Assembly: GCA_016295225.1 (NCBI GenBank)
Contig: JAEDLP010000051.1
Coordinates: 1-12,701 of the forward strand
DNA from: Oscillospiraceae bacterium
Lineage (GTDB): Bacteria > Bacillota > Clostridia > Oscillospirales > Oscillospiraceae
Length of the DNA: 12,701 bases
Direction of reading: 5' to 3'
Made by a program: the position numbers and the translations under genes. Shown here piece by piece: positions 1 through 6,707 of this stretch. Below the pieces are notes generated by a model. The model did no database searches, was not told the origin of the DNA, and worked only from the letters and a program-made list of their open reading frames with translations. Within the stretch, counting starts at the first letter, position 1. Every line of letters starts with the position of its first letter.

Positions 1-1
1 C

Positions 2-67
2 AACAAGAAGTACATGAATATGAAGCACTTAGAGGCGACTCTGGACGACGCCTCTATTGCCGGCTGA
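2..67 (+). CDS. C-terminal end of an unidentified protein (partial, cut by window edge)
   Basis: Frame 2 is open from the left edge and ends at TGA 65-67. It encodes about 21 residues ending in HLEATLDDASIAG. A terminator hairpin lies 46 bp downstream, which fits a real gene end in this frame. The fragment is too short to assign a family. No function is proposed. Confidence 0.45.
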   Translation, partial: NKKYMNMKHLEATLDDASIAG

Positions 68-89
68 CCTCGGGGCAACCACAGGCAAT

Positions 90-106
90 AGGCCCTTATA
101 GGGCCT
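90..106. repeat. Small inverted repeat / hairpin
   Basis: AGGCCCT (90-96) and AGGGCCT (100-106) form a perfect 7-bp stem with a 3-nt loop. It sits 23 bp after the stop of the upstream gene and just before a second hairpin with a T-run. It could be part of a composite terminator. On its own it has no T-tail. Confidence 0.5.
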
Positions 107-113
107 GGTAAAG

Positions 114-136
114 CCACCGGTTTAACCGGTGGTTTT
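114..136 (+). terminator. Rho-independent terminator after the left-edge gene
   Basis: CCACCGG (114-120) pairs with CCGGTGG (126-132) around a TTTAA loop. A short T-run (133-136) follows immediately. It lies 46 bp after the TGA at 65-67 and separates that gene from the small Cys-rich gene downstream. The T-run is only four bases, so efficiency is uncertain. Confidence 0.7.
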
Positions 137-163
137 GACTGTCATATCCAGTATTTCTATCTT
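135..163 (+). promoter_or_regulatory. Candidate sigma-A promoter for the small Cys-rich gene
   Basis: TTGACT at 135-140 is followed after exactly 17 bp by TATCTT at 158-163. The -35 box matches five of six consensus bases and the -10 box four of six. The -35 overlaps the T-run of the preceding terminator. It lies about 50 bp upstream of the ATG at 221. Confidence 0.5.
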
Positions 164-220
164 ATATTTTGAGCAGGCCAGCGAAAACTACCTTCATCCC
201 TCCCGGAAGAAGGTGAACCC

Positions 221-403
221 ATGAATCTCATCCCCTGCACGGACCCCTGCATCTATCAGTGCGAAGGGTACTGCACCCTGGCCCGGGCGGCGTCCACCGG
301 GGAGTCCTCCCTCCTCCAAGACTGTATCCACTATTTGCCCAGGAATCCCTCACAGAAGCACTGCCAAGGCCTCCCGAATGTTTTTCACCGGGATCAGCTG
401 TAA
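221..403 (+). CDS. Small Cys-rich protein (CxxxCxYQxxGxC type), function unknown
   Basis: This 60-residue protein carries Cys at 6, 10, 14, 18 and 35, in the arrangement CTDPCIYQCEGYC, then a CIHYLP segment. I recognise the pattern from very small clostridial proteins of unknown function, sometimes mislabelled hydroxymyristoyl-ACP dehydratase. The cysteines suggest metal binding or redox, but this is inference. AGAAGG just upstream of the ATG is a good ribosome binding site, and a candidate promoter lies at 135-163. The family-like part ends near residue 41. Residues 44-60 are read across the antisense 3' end of radA, with a 54-bp convergent overlap, so the C-terminus may be an acquired read-through tail. 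Confidence 0.65.
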   Translation: MNLIPCTDPCIYQCEGYCTLARAASTGESSLLQDCIHYLPRNPSQKHCQGLPNVFHRDQL

Positions 404-1726
404 GCCCTCCGGCGGCTTGATCTCCTGCTTTCCCTGGTTCTTCGGCACCAGACATTTGGTAAAGCCCAAACGGCGAACCTCAGACAGGCGCTGGCTCAGG
501 GCGGAAACTGACCGTAGTTCTCCTGTCAGGCCCACCTCTCCGATGGCTACCAGATCCGCCGGCACCGGCTTGTCCCGAAAGCTGGAGGCCAAGGCCAGCA
601 CGGCCGCCAGATCAGCCCCCGGCTCGTCCAGATACAGACCGCCGATTACGTTCAGGTAGGCATCGCAGGTGTTTACCCCAAGGCCGCCCCGCTTTTCCAG
701 CACCGCCATGAGAAGCATGGCCCGGTTGTAGTCAAAGCCGTTGGTACTCCGGCGGGGATTCCCAAAGGATGTGGGCGTAAGGAGGGCCTGGACTTCTGCC
801 AGCACTGGTCTGGCTCCTTCCATGACGCAGGCTACGCAAGTACCCGGCTCCTCGGTCAGCCGCCCTTCCAGAAGCATCTGGGAGGGATTTGGTACCCCTC
901 GTAGGCCGGTGTCGTTCATTTCAAACACGCCGATCTCATTGGTGGCGCCAAACCGGTTCTTGGCCGCCCGGAGAATCCGGTAGGACATGTGCCGGTCCCC
1001 CTCAAAGTAGAGCACACAGTCTACCATGTGCTCCAAAACCTTAGGACCAGCCAGACTGCCCTCTTTATTCACGTGCCCAATGACAAAGACCGTGGTTCCC
1101 TTTCCCTTGGCCATCTGCATGAGCGCCATGGTGCAGTCCTTGACCTGGGATATGCTGCCAGGAGAGGAGCTCTGATCTCCGTTGTACATAGTCTGAATGG
1201 AGTCCACAATAAGAATATCCGGTTGGGTCTCCTCCACCGCAGAAAGGATCTCCTCCAGGTTGTTTTCCGCAAAGAGATACAGACCCATCGCCCCAACCCC
1301 GAGCCGCTCCGCCCGAAGCTTCAGCTGCCGCTCCGATTCCTCCCCGGACACATAGAGGACTTTGGCAAAGCGGCACAGTTGGTCGCAGATTTGGAGCATC
1401 AGGGTGGACTTGCCAATGCCCGGCGCGCCGCCGATGAGGACCAGAGAGCCCTTTACCGCGCCGCCACCCAGGACCCGGTCCAGCTCATCCAGGCCGGTCC
1501 CAAACCGGATCTCTTCGTCAATGGTCATTTCCGATACCAGTTTGGGCTTCCGAAGGGAAATACCGCTGATCCCAGCCATCCGCATACTTGCCGCAGCCTT
1601 TTTCCCTTTCGGGGCTGAGGGCTGCTCCACGATGGTATTCCACGCCCCGCAGGCAGAGCATTGGCCCTGCCACTTTGGGGTCTCATTGCCGCACTGCGTG
1701 CAGTAAAACACGGTTTTGACCTTCAT
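350..1726 (-). CDS. radA: DNA repair protein RadA (Sms)
   Basis: RadA is a RecA-like, DnaB-type helicase that helps branch migration in homologous recombination and repair. The 458-residue product has the normal family length. In order it shows an N-terminal zinc finger (C9, C12, C23, C26), Walker A GGAPGIGKST at 99-108, Walker B ILIVD near 171-175, the RadA-specific KNRFG motif at 256-260, and a C-terminal Lon-protease-like domain from about residue 290. I chose the ATG at 1726 because the zinc finger starts at residue 9 and the frame further upstream only mirrors cwlD. The ATG overlaps the cwlD stop as ATGA, so translation is probably coupled. The pairing of radA with cwlD differs from the ctsR-mcsAB-clpC-radA order of Bacillus. 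Confidence 0.95.
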   Translation of the reverse strand: MKVKTVFYCTQCGNETPKWQGQCSACGAWNTIVEQPSAPKGKKAAASMRMAGISGISLRKPKLVSEMTIDEEIRFGTGLDELDRVLGGGAVKGSLVLIGGAPGIGKSTLMLQICDQLCRFAKVLYVSGEESERQLKLRAERLGVGAMGLYLFAENNLEEILSAVEETQPDILIVDSIQTMYNGDQSSSPGSISQVKDCTMALMQMAKGKGTTVFVIGHVNKEGSLAGPKVLEHMVDCVLYFEGDRHMSYRILRAAKNRFGATNEIGVFEMNDTGLRGVPNPSQMLLEGRLTEEPGTCVACVMEGARPVLAEVQALLTPTSFGNPRRSTNGFDYNRAMLLMAVLEKRGGLGVNTCDAYLNVIGGLYLDEPGADLAAVLALASSFRDKPVPADLVAIGEVGLTGELRSVSALSQRLSEVRRLGFTKCLVPKNQGKQEIKPPEGLQLIPVKNIREALAVLL

Positions 1727-2451
1727 ATTAGGGATTCCCCTTCCTGTGTATCTCCGCAGTTGATGTAAGACGCCGCCATAACCATGGCCAGCTTTCTTTG
1801 GTAGACCTTTTCCTGAAGCAGGCGATCCTCCTCTGGATTGGAGAGAAACCCACACTCCACCAAAATGGCCCGGCAGGAAATATGGTTCATCAAGTAGACC
1901 GACGACGGGATCGGCTTGGCCGCCCGGGTGTTTTCCGGGTCCAGCGCCGTGCGGAAGGTATCCTGAACCTGCCGGGCAAAAGGCAGCGACAAGGTCTCGT
2001 CTGCATAAAAGACCTGGGCCCCGTGATACCTCTGACTGGTATAAGAGTTTTGATGGATGCTGATGAGGGTGGCATTCTCCACGGCATGGATCAGCGCTAC
2101 CCGGTTGTGGATATCCGAGACCTTCTTCTCCCGTAGGGTAGTGGCCGACTGGTCGTGGATGGATACATCGGTCTCTCTGGTCAGCAGGGTGTGCACCCCG
2201 TAAAAGCCCATGAGCTGATCCAACTGCAGGGCAATGGACAAATTGATGTCGCTTTCCTTCTGCCCGGACACAGACACTGCGCCGCCGTCCTCTCCCCCAT
2301 GGCCGGGGTCGATAACAAGGGTCTGCTCCGGCAGACGGGCAAAGGCCGAGGTGGTATCCTCCCACCCAAAAAGCTGGACCAGCAGCACCAGTACCAGGGC
2401 CGCCAACAAAATCGAGCCCAGCCGAACCCGACGAATGGCATACTGTTTCAA
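1723..2451 (-). CDS. cwlD: N-acetylmuramoyl-L-alanine amidase, CwlD-type (spore cortex)
   Basis: This is an Amidase_3 zinc amidase. In spore formers CwlD removes the peptide from muramic acid so that cortex muramic-delta-lactam can form, which germination lytic enzymes need. The 242-residue product begins with a basic stretch and one membrane segment (about 11-28), then VIDPGHGGEDGGA with zinc ligand H51, E66, H133 in SIHQNS, and catalytic E199 in LVECGFLSNPEED. Length and the GAQVFY...SVYLMN stretch resemble Bacillus CwlD. I prefer the TTG at 2451: it has GGGGGAGGGG 6 nt upstream, gives a clean signal anchor, and sits just below a sigma-G-like promoter. An in-frame ATG at 2571 would add 40 atypical residues. 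It overlaps radA by 4 bp. Confidence 0.85.
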   Translation of the reverse strand: MKQYAIRRVRLGSILLAALVLVLLVQLFGWEDTTSAFARLPEQTLVIDPGHGGEDGGAVSVSGQKESDINLSIALQLDQLMGFYGVHTLLTRETDVSIHDQSATTLREKKVSDIHNRVALIHAVENATLISIHQNSYTSQRYHGAQVFYADETLSLPFARQVQDTFRTALDPENTRAAKPIPSSVYLMNHISCRAILVECGFLSNPEEDRLLQEKVYQRKLAMVMAASYINCGDTQEGESLI

Positions 2452-2471
2452 ATCAATCCCCTCCCCCGTCA

Positions 2472-2501
2472 GGTTATGCAGGGAGAGGCCCTGGGTATTC
2501 A
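2472..2501 (-). promoter_or_regulatory. Candidate forespore (sigma-G/F type) promoter for cwlD-radA
   Basis: On the minus strand TGAATA (complement of 2496-2501) is followed after 17 bp by CATAACC (complement of 2472-2478). The -35 equals the Bacillus sigma-G consensus and the -10 carries its CATA core. Transcription would begin near 2465, just ahead of the ribosome binding site of the TTG start. Known biology supports it, since Bacillus cwlD is transcribed by sporulation sigma factors including sigma-G. It is a pattern match only. Confidence 0.5.
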
Positions 2502-2553
2502 ACCAGAAATGGAATGCGGCAGAGAAACAACCCCTTTGCTCTCCTGGTTCCCC

Positions 2554-2576
2554 ATTCCTCCCCTGTCGCATAAACT
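2554..2576 (+). promoter_or_regulatory. Possible mother-cell (sigma-E type) promoter for cotJAB
   Basis: CATAAACT at 2569-2576 matches seven of the eight positions of the sigma-E -10 pattern CATACAnT. The -35 is poor: only ATT at 2554-2556. The cotJ operon of Bacillus is under sigma-E. If used, transcription starts near 2583, which is after the ATG at 2580 and would favour the TTG start at 2634. Confidence 0.3.
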
Positions 2577-2584
2577 AAAATGAA

Positions 2585-2606
2585 CGCGGAACTTCTCACT
2601 TCCGCG
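2585..2606 (+). repeat. Leader hairpin upstream of cotJAB
   Basis: CGCGGAA (2585-2591) and TTCCGCG (2600-2606) form a perfect 7-bp stem with an 8-nt loop. It lies between the possible promoter and the strong AAGGAGGAA ribosome binding site. No T-run follows, so it is not a typical terminator. A role in mRNA stability is possible but unproven. Confidence 0.45.
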
Positions 2607-2633
2607 GCACTTATGTTGAAGGAGGAATTTCCA

Positions 2634-3107
2634 TTGTCTTGTGAAACTATGAACGGAACCTCTTCCGGGGAGAACCCCCAGACCTGTATGCCGGGTCAGG
2701 GTTCCCTTCCGGCCTGCGGTCCCTTCGCTGTCCCCTTTGTGGTGCGTCAGGGTCCAAATCCTGAGCGCTACGGCAAAGCCAAAGCCCTGGAGTCAGGCAC
2801 GCTCTTCCCGGAACTGGATCTGCCCTTCCACCTGAAGGTCACCCCCGGCCAGCTGGCCGACACGCAGCTCAATCAGCTTCGGGCTCTGGACTTCGTCATT
2901 CTGGAGCTGGGACTCTATCTGGACACCCATCCCTATGACTCCGAGGCCTTTGCCCTCTTCCAAAAGTATGTGGAACTGGAAAAGACCGCCCGGGCCGCCT
3001 ACGTGGAACAGCACGGCCCCCTGGTTATGACGGACGCCGCCATGGACGGCTCCTTCACCTGGGGCAACGGTCCCTGGCCCTGGCAGTATCCCGAAGAGGA
3101 GGCGTAA
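2634..3107 (+). CDS. cotJB: Spore coat protein, CotJA-CotJB fusion
   Basis: The N-terminal third carries a CotJA-like segment, from FAVPF to GTLFPELDLPF. The rest is CotJB-like, with LRALDFVILELGLYLDTHP, a helical middle and the family-typical WGNGPWPWQ end. CotJA and CotJB are small coat-associated proteins usually encoded by separate adjacent genes next to cotJC. Here both lie in one frame with no intervening stop or start. I chose TTG 2634 because AAGGAGGAA lies 6-8 nt upstream, giving 157 residues. An in-frame ATG at 2580 would give 175 residues but lacks a ribosome binding site and crosses the leader hairpin. The stop is 3 bp before the cotJC start, so the two were one operon. Confidence 0.8.
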   Translation: MSCETMNGTSSGENPQTCMPGQGSLPACGPFAVPFVVRQGPNPERYGKAKALESGTLFPELDLPFHLKVTPGQLADTQLNQLRALDFVILELGLYLDTHPYDSEAFALFQKYVELEKTARAAYVEQHGPLVMTDAAMDGSFTWGNGPWPWQYPEEEA

Positions 3108-3110
3108 GGT

Positions 3111-3206
3111 ATGTTTGTCTATCAGAAAAAGCTGCAGTATCCCGTCCGAATCAAGAACACAAATCCGAAACTGGCGGCGCAGATTATCACCCAGTACGGC
3201 GGGCCG
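3111..3206 (+). pseudogene. cotJC: cotJC, 3'-truncated (manganese-catalase-like coat protein)
   Basis: The frame opens with MFVYQKKLQYPV and runs through LAAQIITQYGGP, the classic CotJC N-terminus. It has a strong GAGGAGG site and starts 3 bp after cotJAB. CotJC proteins are about 190 residues with a four-helix ferritin-like manganese-catalase fold. Here similarity stops after residue 32 (about 3206). The next codons are unrelated, and from 3222 the frame is just the antisense of the hydrolase gene, staying open by chance to 3887. All metal-binding helices are missing. The cause could be deletion, rearrangement or an assembly join. Confidence 0.75.
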
Positions 3207-3221
3207 AAGTGCAGAAGGATA

Positions 3222-4166
3222 CTACCCTCTATGCTTGTCCAACATTGCCTCCAGCCAGTGGTACAGGTCTTCATACACGGTTTGACGGTCCAGCTCATTC
3301 AAAATCTCGTGACGGTCGCCGGGATAGAGTTGCCAGTCTACCTGCTCCATGCCCACATCCCGAAACATCTCCACCGCCCGAAGCACCCCTTTGGAGAAAT
3401 CCCCCACCGGGTCCTCCGCTCCTGCCACAAAAAACACCGGCAGATCCTTGGGCATCCTGTCCAGCAGTTTCCGATCATACAGCCGGTCGATACCGGTGAA
3501 CATGCTGTGATAGCCATTGAGGGTAAAGAGGAAGGAGCACCGCTCGTCCGCTACATAGGCGTCCACGATCTTCTCGTCTTTGGTCAGCCAGTCTTTGGAC
3601 GTTCTGGCCGGCTCAAAGCGCTTGTTATAGCCCCCAAAGGCCATATTATCCACAAAGCTGCTGCGGTGCCGCCATCCCTTGAACCGGGCGATCACCGCGC
3701 ACAGGGCTTTTCCTGCCCGCACCAGCGCCCGGGGCTGACAGCCTGTCCCCATAATGATGGCGCCGTCCAGTTCCCGGCCGTATTCACACAGGTACTGCCG
3801 GGCATAGAAGGAACCCATGCTGTGGCCCAGGAGAAAATAGGGCAGGCCGGGCCAGGCCTCCTTGGTGATTTGAGTCAGCCGATATAGGTCGGCAAGCACC
3901 GCGCCGTTTCCGTCCGGCTCCGCAAAATAGCCGTAGTCCTCTTTTGTCCGAATAGAGCCGCCGTGGCCCAGATGGTCGTTGCCGGTGACCAGGATTCCTC
4001 TGTCCGCCAGATAGCAGGCGAAGTCGTCATACCGCTCAATATATTCCACCATGCCATGGGAGATCTGCAGCACCCCGCGGATCTCTCCCTCGGGAATGTA
4101 ACGGACCCCGTGGATCTTCATACCGCCGGAAACCGACGGAAACGTAAAGGTCTCTTTTCTCGCCAT
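3222..4166 (-). CDS. Alpha/beta-hydrolase, monoacylglycerol lipase / lysophospholipase-like (serine aminopeptidase S33 superfamily)
   Basis: The 314-residue cytosolic-type hydrolase has no signal peptide. It shows an oxyanion-hole HG motif (ISHGMVEY, 36-43), GNDHLGHGGS at 62-71, the nucleophile elbow GHSMG with S116, and likely triad residues D252 (GAEDPVGD) and H286 (GDRHE). This arrangement is typical of PldB-like lysophospholipases and monoglyceride lipases. The exact substrate cannot be read from sequence. The ATG at 4166 has AAGGAGGA 7-8 nt upstream. It lies 17 bp after apbE on the same strand and probably shares its promoter. Its 3' end abuts the cotJC break with no visible terminator. 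Confidence 0.85.
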   Translation of the reverse strand: MARKETFTFPSVSGGMKIHGVRYIPEGEIRGVLQISHGMVEYIERYDDFACYLADRGILVTGNDHLGHGGSIRTKEDYGYFAEPDGNGAVLADLYRLTQITKEAWPGLPYFLLGHSMGSFYARQYLCEYGRELDGAIIMGTGCQPRALVRAGKALCAVIARFKGWRHRSSFVDNMAFGGYNKRFEPARTSKDWLTKDEKIVDAYVADERCSFLFTLNGYHSMFTGIDRLYDRKLLDRMPKDLPVFFVAGAEDPVGDFSKGVLRAVEMFRDVGMEQVDWQLYPGDRHEILNELDRQTVYEDLYHWLEAMLDKHRG

Positions 4167-4183
4167 AAGGATTCCTCCTTGGA

Positions 4184-5182
4184 TTATGCTAGAGAATCTG
4201 TCGGAAAACCAGAGGAAGGGACCATGGAACCATCTGCCATAATAAAGAGGGCTTCCACGCCATCCAAAGACTCAATCAGATCCAAGCCCCTCTCCTGACC
4301 CAGCAGCAGGCAGGACGTGGAAAGGGCGTCGCCCTGGGCAGAAGAGTCCGAGAGAATGGTCACCGAGGCAACCCCATTGTCCGCCGGAAATCCAGTGAAG
4401 GGGTCCAGAATATGGTGATAGTTTTTCCCTTTGTAGGTGAAATATCTCTCGTTGACGCCAGAAGTCACGATGCTTTGGTCCGAAACAAGAAGGGAACCAA
4501 CCAACTTCTGCTCCTGGCTGTTGGGATCGATGATGCCAATGTTAAAACCAGCGTCATCGGTCTTTCCGCCAATGAGGAGAACATTCCGCCCTAGATCCAA
4601 GGTCGCATGGCGGACGCCGTTTTCCACCAGCAGTTCCTTTACCTTGTCGGCAATGTATCCCTTGGCAATGGCGCCCAGGTTGGCCTTCATGCCTTCCTTC
4701 GCCAGGTAGGCTTTCCCATCCTCCACCAGCAGATCGTCGCTGTTGATCAGGGGCAGGACGGCTTCCAGCTCCTCCTGCGTGGGGTAGTGCCCTTCCCCGT
4801 TGTGAATACCCCAAAGGTCAATGAGGGGCCCGGCCGTCACATCAAAACATCCCTCAGACAGGGCTGCGTACTCCTTGGCAAGAAGCAGAACCTCCTGGGT
4901 CTCCGGTGCGATCTCCACCCATTCCTTGCCGGCGGCCTGGTTCAGGCGGTCGAGGTCGCTGCCTTCCTTGGTCGCGCTGAGCAGATTCTCCAAACGCGCA
5001 ATCTCGTCAAAGGCCAGATCCAGCATGGAAAGATCTGCGTCATCGTCGTACAGGGAAATGGTGACAACGGTATCCAACATAAGATTGGTTTTAGAAACCG
5101 GTTCCACCGACTGGGTTGGACCGCATCCCGCAGCGGCAAGCAACAGCACACCGGCAAGCAGCAGGGTCAGCAATTTTTTCAT
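4184..5182 (-). CDS. apbE: FAD:protein FMN transferase ApbE, lipoprotein
   Basis: ApbE attaches FMN covalently to threonine in extracytoplasmic flavoproteins, such as Rnf/Nqr subunits, using FAD and Mg2+. The 332-residue product starts with a lipoprotein signal peptide and lipobox LAAAGC (C20). It then shows ANLGAIAKGYIADK (167-180), the flavin-site region DLGRNVLLIGG, HHILDPFTGFP (257-266) and GDALST (284-289) with the expected metal-site Asp and Thr. Most family members read DLGGN where this one has DLGRN (R199), a notable change near the FAD site. GGAGGAAG precedes the ATG, and a strong promoter lies at 5215-5243. No flavoprotein target is in this window. Confidence 0.92.
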   Translation of the reverse strand: MKKLLTLLLAGVLLLAAAGCGPTQSVEPVSKTNLMLDTVVTISLYDDDADLSMLDLAFDEIARLENLLSATKEGSDLDRLNQAAGKEWVEIAPETQEVLLLAKEYAALSEGCFDVTAGPLIDLWGIHNGEGHYPTQEELEAVLPLINSDDLLVEDGKAYLAKEGMKANLGAIAKGYIADKVKELLVENGVRHATLDLGRNVLLIGGKTDDAGFNIGIIDPNSQEQKLVGSLLVSDQSIVTSGVNERYFTYKGKNYHHILDPFTGFPADNGVASVTILSDSSAQGDALSTSCLLLGQERGLDLIESLDGVEALFIMADGSMVPSSGFPTDSLA

Positions 5183-5214
5183 GGGGCTTCCTCCACTTGA
5201 TTGAAATTGCTTTC

Positions 5215-5243
5215 ATTATATCCGAAGGAAGACGGACATGCAA
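5215..5243 (-). promoter_or_regulatory. Sigma-A promoter for apbE-hydrolase
   Basis: On the minus strand TTGCAT (complement of 5238-5243) and a perfect TATAAT (complement of 5215-5220) are separated by 17 bp. Transcription would start near 5208, leaving a leader of about 26 nt to the apbE ATG at 5182. This is the best vegetative promoter in the window. Confidence 0.75.
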
Positions 5244-5303
5244 GAACCTCCTGCCCTCCGCATAACGTTTACTGATTTTAATAATTTTTCGGAGGTGACT
5301 GCC

Positions 5304-6410
5304 GTGAAAAGGAAAGGCGCTCGTCTGTTGGAGGGGATCGTCCTGCTGGCGCTCACCGTCCTGCTGTTTCTCTTTCCCGGTCAGAGTTCCCAAGCGGCTC
5401 AAAAGGGCGTGACCCTCTGCCTGGATCTCCTGATTCCTTCCCTGTTCCCGTTCTTTGTTCTATCCTCCCTGTTTATCGCCACAGGAATGGCTGGCACCTG
5501 CGCACGACTTGTCCAGCGGCCCATGTCCCTGCTCTTTGGAGTGGGCGGCGCAGGGACTTCCGCGTTCATTCTGGGCGCCGTGGGCGGGTATCCCGTGGGT
5601 CCGCGCACCCTGGCCCAGCTGACCGAACGGAAAGAATGCACCCAAAAGGACGCCCGGCGGCTGGCCCTATTCTGCAACAACTGCGGGCCGGCTTTTTTCA
5701 TTGGCGCTGCTGGCATGGGGATCTTCGGCTCCAAGGAAGCCGGTTTTCTTTTGCTGGTCTGCAACCTTCTCGCCTCCATTCTCATTGGCTGTTCTCTGCA
5801 TATCTTTTTTGATCGCAACAGCAGTAAAGTAAATGCGCTTTACAGAAATCAACGAACTGAGTCCCTGTCCTCTGTGCTGCCGGAATGCGTGCGATCTTCC
5901 TTTGTCTCCACTCTCAATGTCTGTGCCTACGTGATCCTGTTCTCTGTGATCACTGCTTTGGCAGACTGCTCCGGTCTGCTGCCCCTTCTGGTTAACGTCC
6001 TGACCGCCCTCCTTCCCGGAGAGCATACCGCTGCCCTTTGCCGTAGCTTTCTGATTGGTTTTCTGGAAATTTCCACCGGAACGGCTTCCCTGAGCGAAGG
6101 GGTTTCCTCCCCTGCCGCTCTCCCCCTGGCTGCCTTTCTTTTGGGTTGGGGCGGTCTGTCTGTCCACTGCCAGTCCCTGGCCTTTCTGCGGGAGGCCGGG
6201 GCCCCCCTCTGGCCCTATCTCACCGCCAAGCTGGTCCACGGCCTGCTGGCCGCCCTGCTCACCGGGGTGGGAGCCGCCCTCCTTCCCCTGTCCCTGCCCG
6301 TCATGGCTCCAGCCAATTCCTTTGCCGATCCCAGCCTGGTGGGTCGTGAGCTTCTTGCCCTCTGGTTCTTAGCCGGGGTATATTTTCTCCTCTCCCGCAA
6401 AAAGGGGTAG
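5304..6410 (+). CDS. ylbJ: Sporulation integral membrane protein YlbJ family
   Basis: The 368-residue polytopic membrane protein has many hydrophobic helices. Family-typical stretches include LLIPSLFPFFVLSSL, GAVGGYPVGPRTLAQL, CNNCGPAFFIGAAG and FLEISTGTASL, in a nucleoside-recognition/gate-like arrangement. In Bacillus YlbJ is a sporulation-stage membrane protein. The transported substrate, if any, is not known to me. I chose GTG 5304 because GGAGGTGA lies just upstream and the first membrane segment then follows a short basic start. The upstream in-frame ATG at 5238 lies inside the divergent apbE promoter and is unlikely. No clear sporulation promoter was found in the 120-bp divergent region. 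Confidence 0.82.
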   Translation: MKRKGARLLEGIVLLALTVLLFLFPGQSSQAAQKGVTLCLDLLIPSLFPFFVLSSLFIATGMAGTCARLVQRPMSLLFGVGGAGTSAFILGAVGGYPVGPRTLAQLTERKECTQKDARRLALFCNNCGPAFFIGAAGMGIFGSKEAGFLLLVCNLLASILIGCSLHIFFDRNSSKVNALYRNQRTESLSSVLPECVRSSFVSTLNVCAYVILFSVITALADCSGLLPLLVNVLTALLPGEHTAALCRSFLIGFLEISTGTASLSEGVSSPAALPLAAFLLGWGGLSVHCQSLAFLREAGAPLWPYLTAKLVHGLLAALLTGVGAALLPLSLPVMAPANSFADPSLVGRELLALWFLAGVYFLLSRKKG

Positions 6411-6473
6411 AAAATGACGGACAAACCCGCTATAATGATATTGATCGAATCCATCATGCAGGAGGAAGCCCTC

Positions 6474-6683
6474 ATGCTCTTTTCCAAGAATATTTCACCC
6501 AAGTGCGCCTATTGCAAAAAAGGAAAGCCCGTGGACGGCGAGACCATCCTCTGCAAAAAGCGGGGCGTCACCCTGCCGGAGGACGCCTGCGCCGGGTTCC
6601 GGTACGATCCCCTGAAACGGGTTCCTCCTCGTCCCATGACCCCGAATTTTTCCATGCTGAAGGATGAGGATTTTTCCCTCTGA
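6474..6683 (+). CDS. Small four-cysteine protein, probable zinc-ribbon type, function unknown
   Basis: The 69-residue product has Cys pairs at 11/14 (CAYC) and single Cys at 27 and 39, followed by FRYDPLKRVPPRP. I recall similar small conserved clostridial proteins with four Cys and a YDPLKRxPP tail, of unknown role. The spacing suggests a metal site. AGGAGGA lies 8 nt before ATG 6474. An earlier in-frame ATG at 6414 would add 20 residues encoded by DNA that contains TATAAT (6431-6436) and the ribosome binding site itself, so I reject it. It starts 63 bp after ylbJ and may share its transcript. Confidence 0.75.
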   Translation: MLFSKNISPKCAYCKKGKPVDGETILCKKRGVTLPEDACAGFRYDPLKRVPPRPMTPNFSMLKDEDFSL

Positions 6684-6707
6684 GCACCAATCCGCCCATG
6701 CGGCTCA

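Noticed and set aside
1727..2365. Reading frame of radA extending upstream to 2365
   Set aside because: It overlaps cwlD on the same strand in another frame, contains no RadA-like sequence, and the zinc finger begins 8 residues after ATG 1726.
3207..3887. Continuation of the cotJC frame to a 258-residue ORF
   Set aside because: From 3222 it is exactly the antisense of the hydrolase gene, and its residues have no coat-protein character. High GC content keeps the frame open.
6431..6436. TATAAT as promoter for the small four-Cys gene
   Set aside because: The -10 is perfect, but the hexamer 17 bp upstream (TAGAAA) is not a -35 and no extended -10 is present. It could be active but is not supported enough to list.
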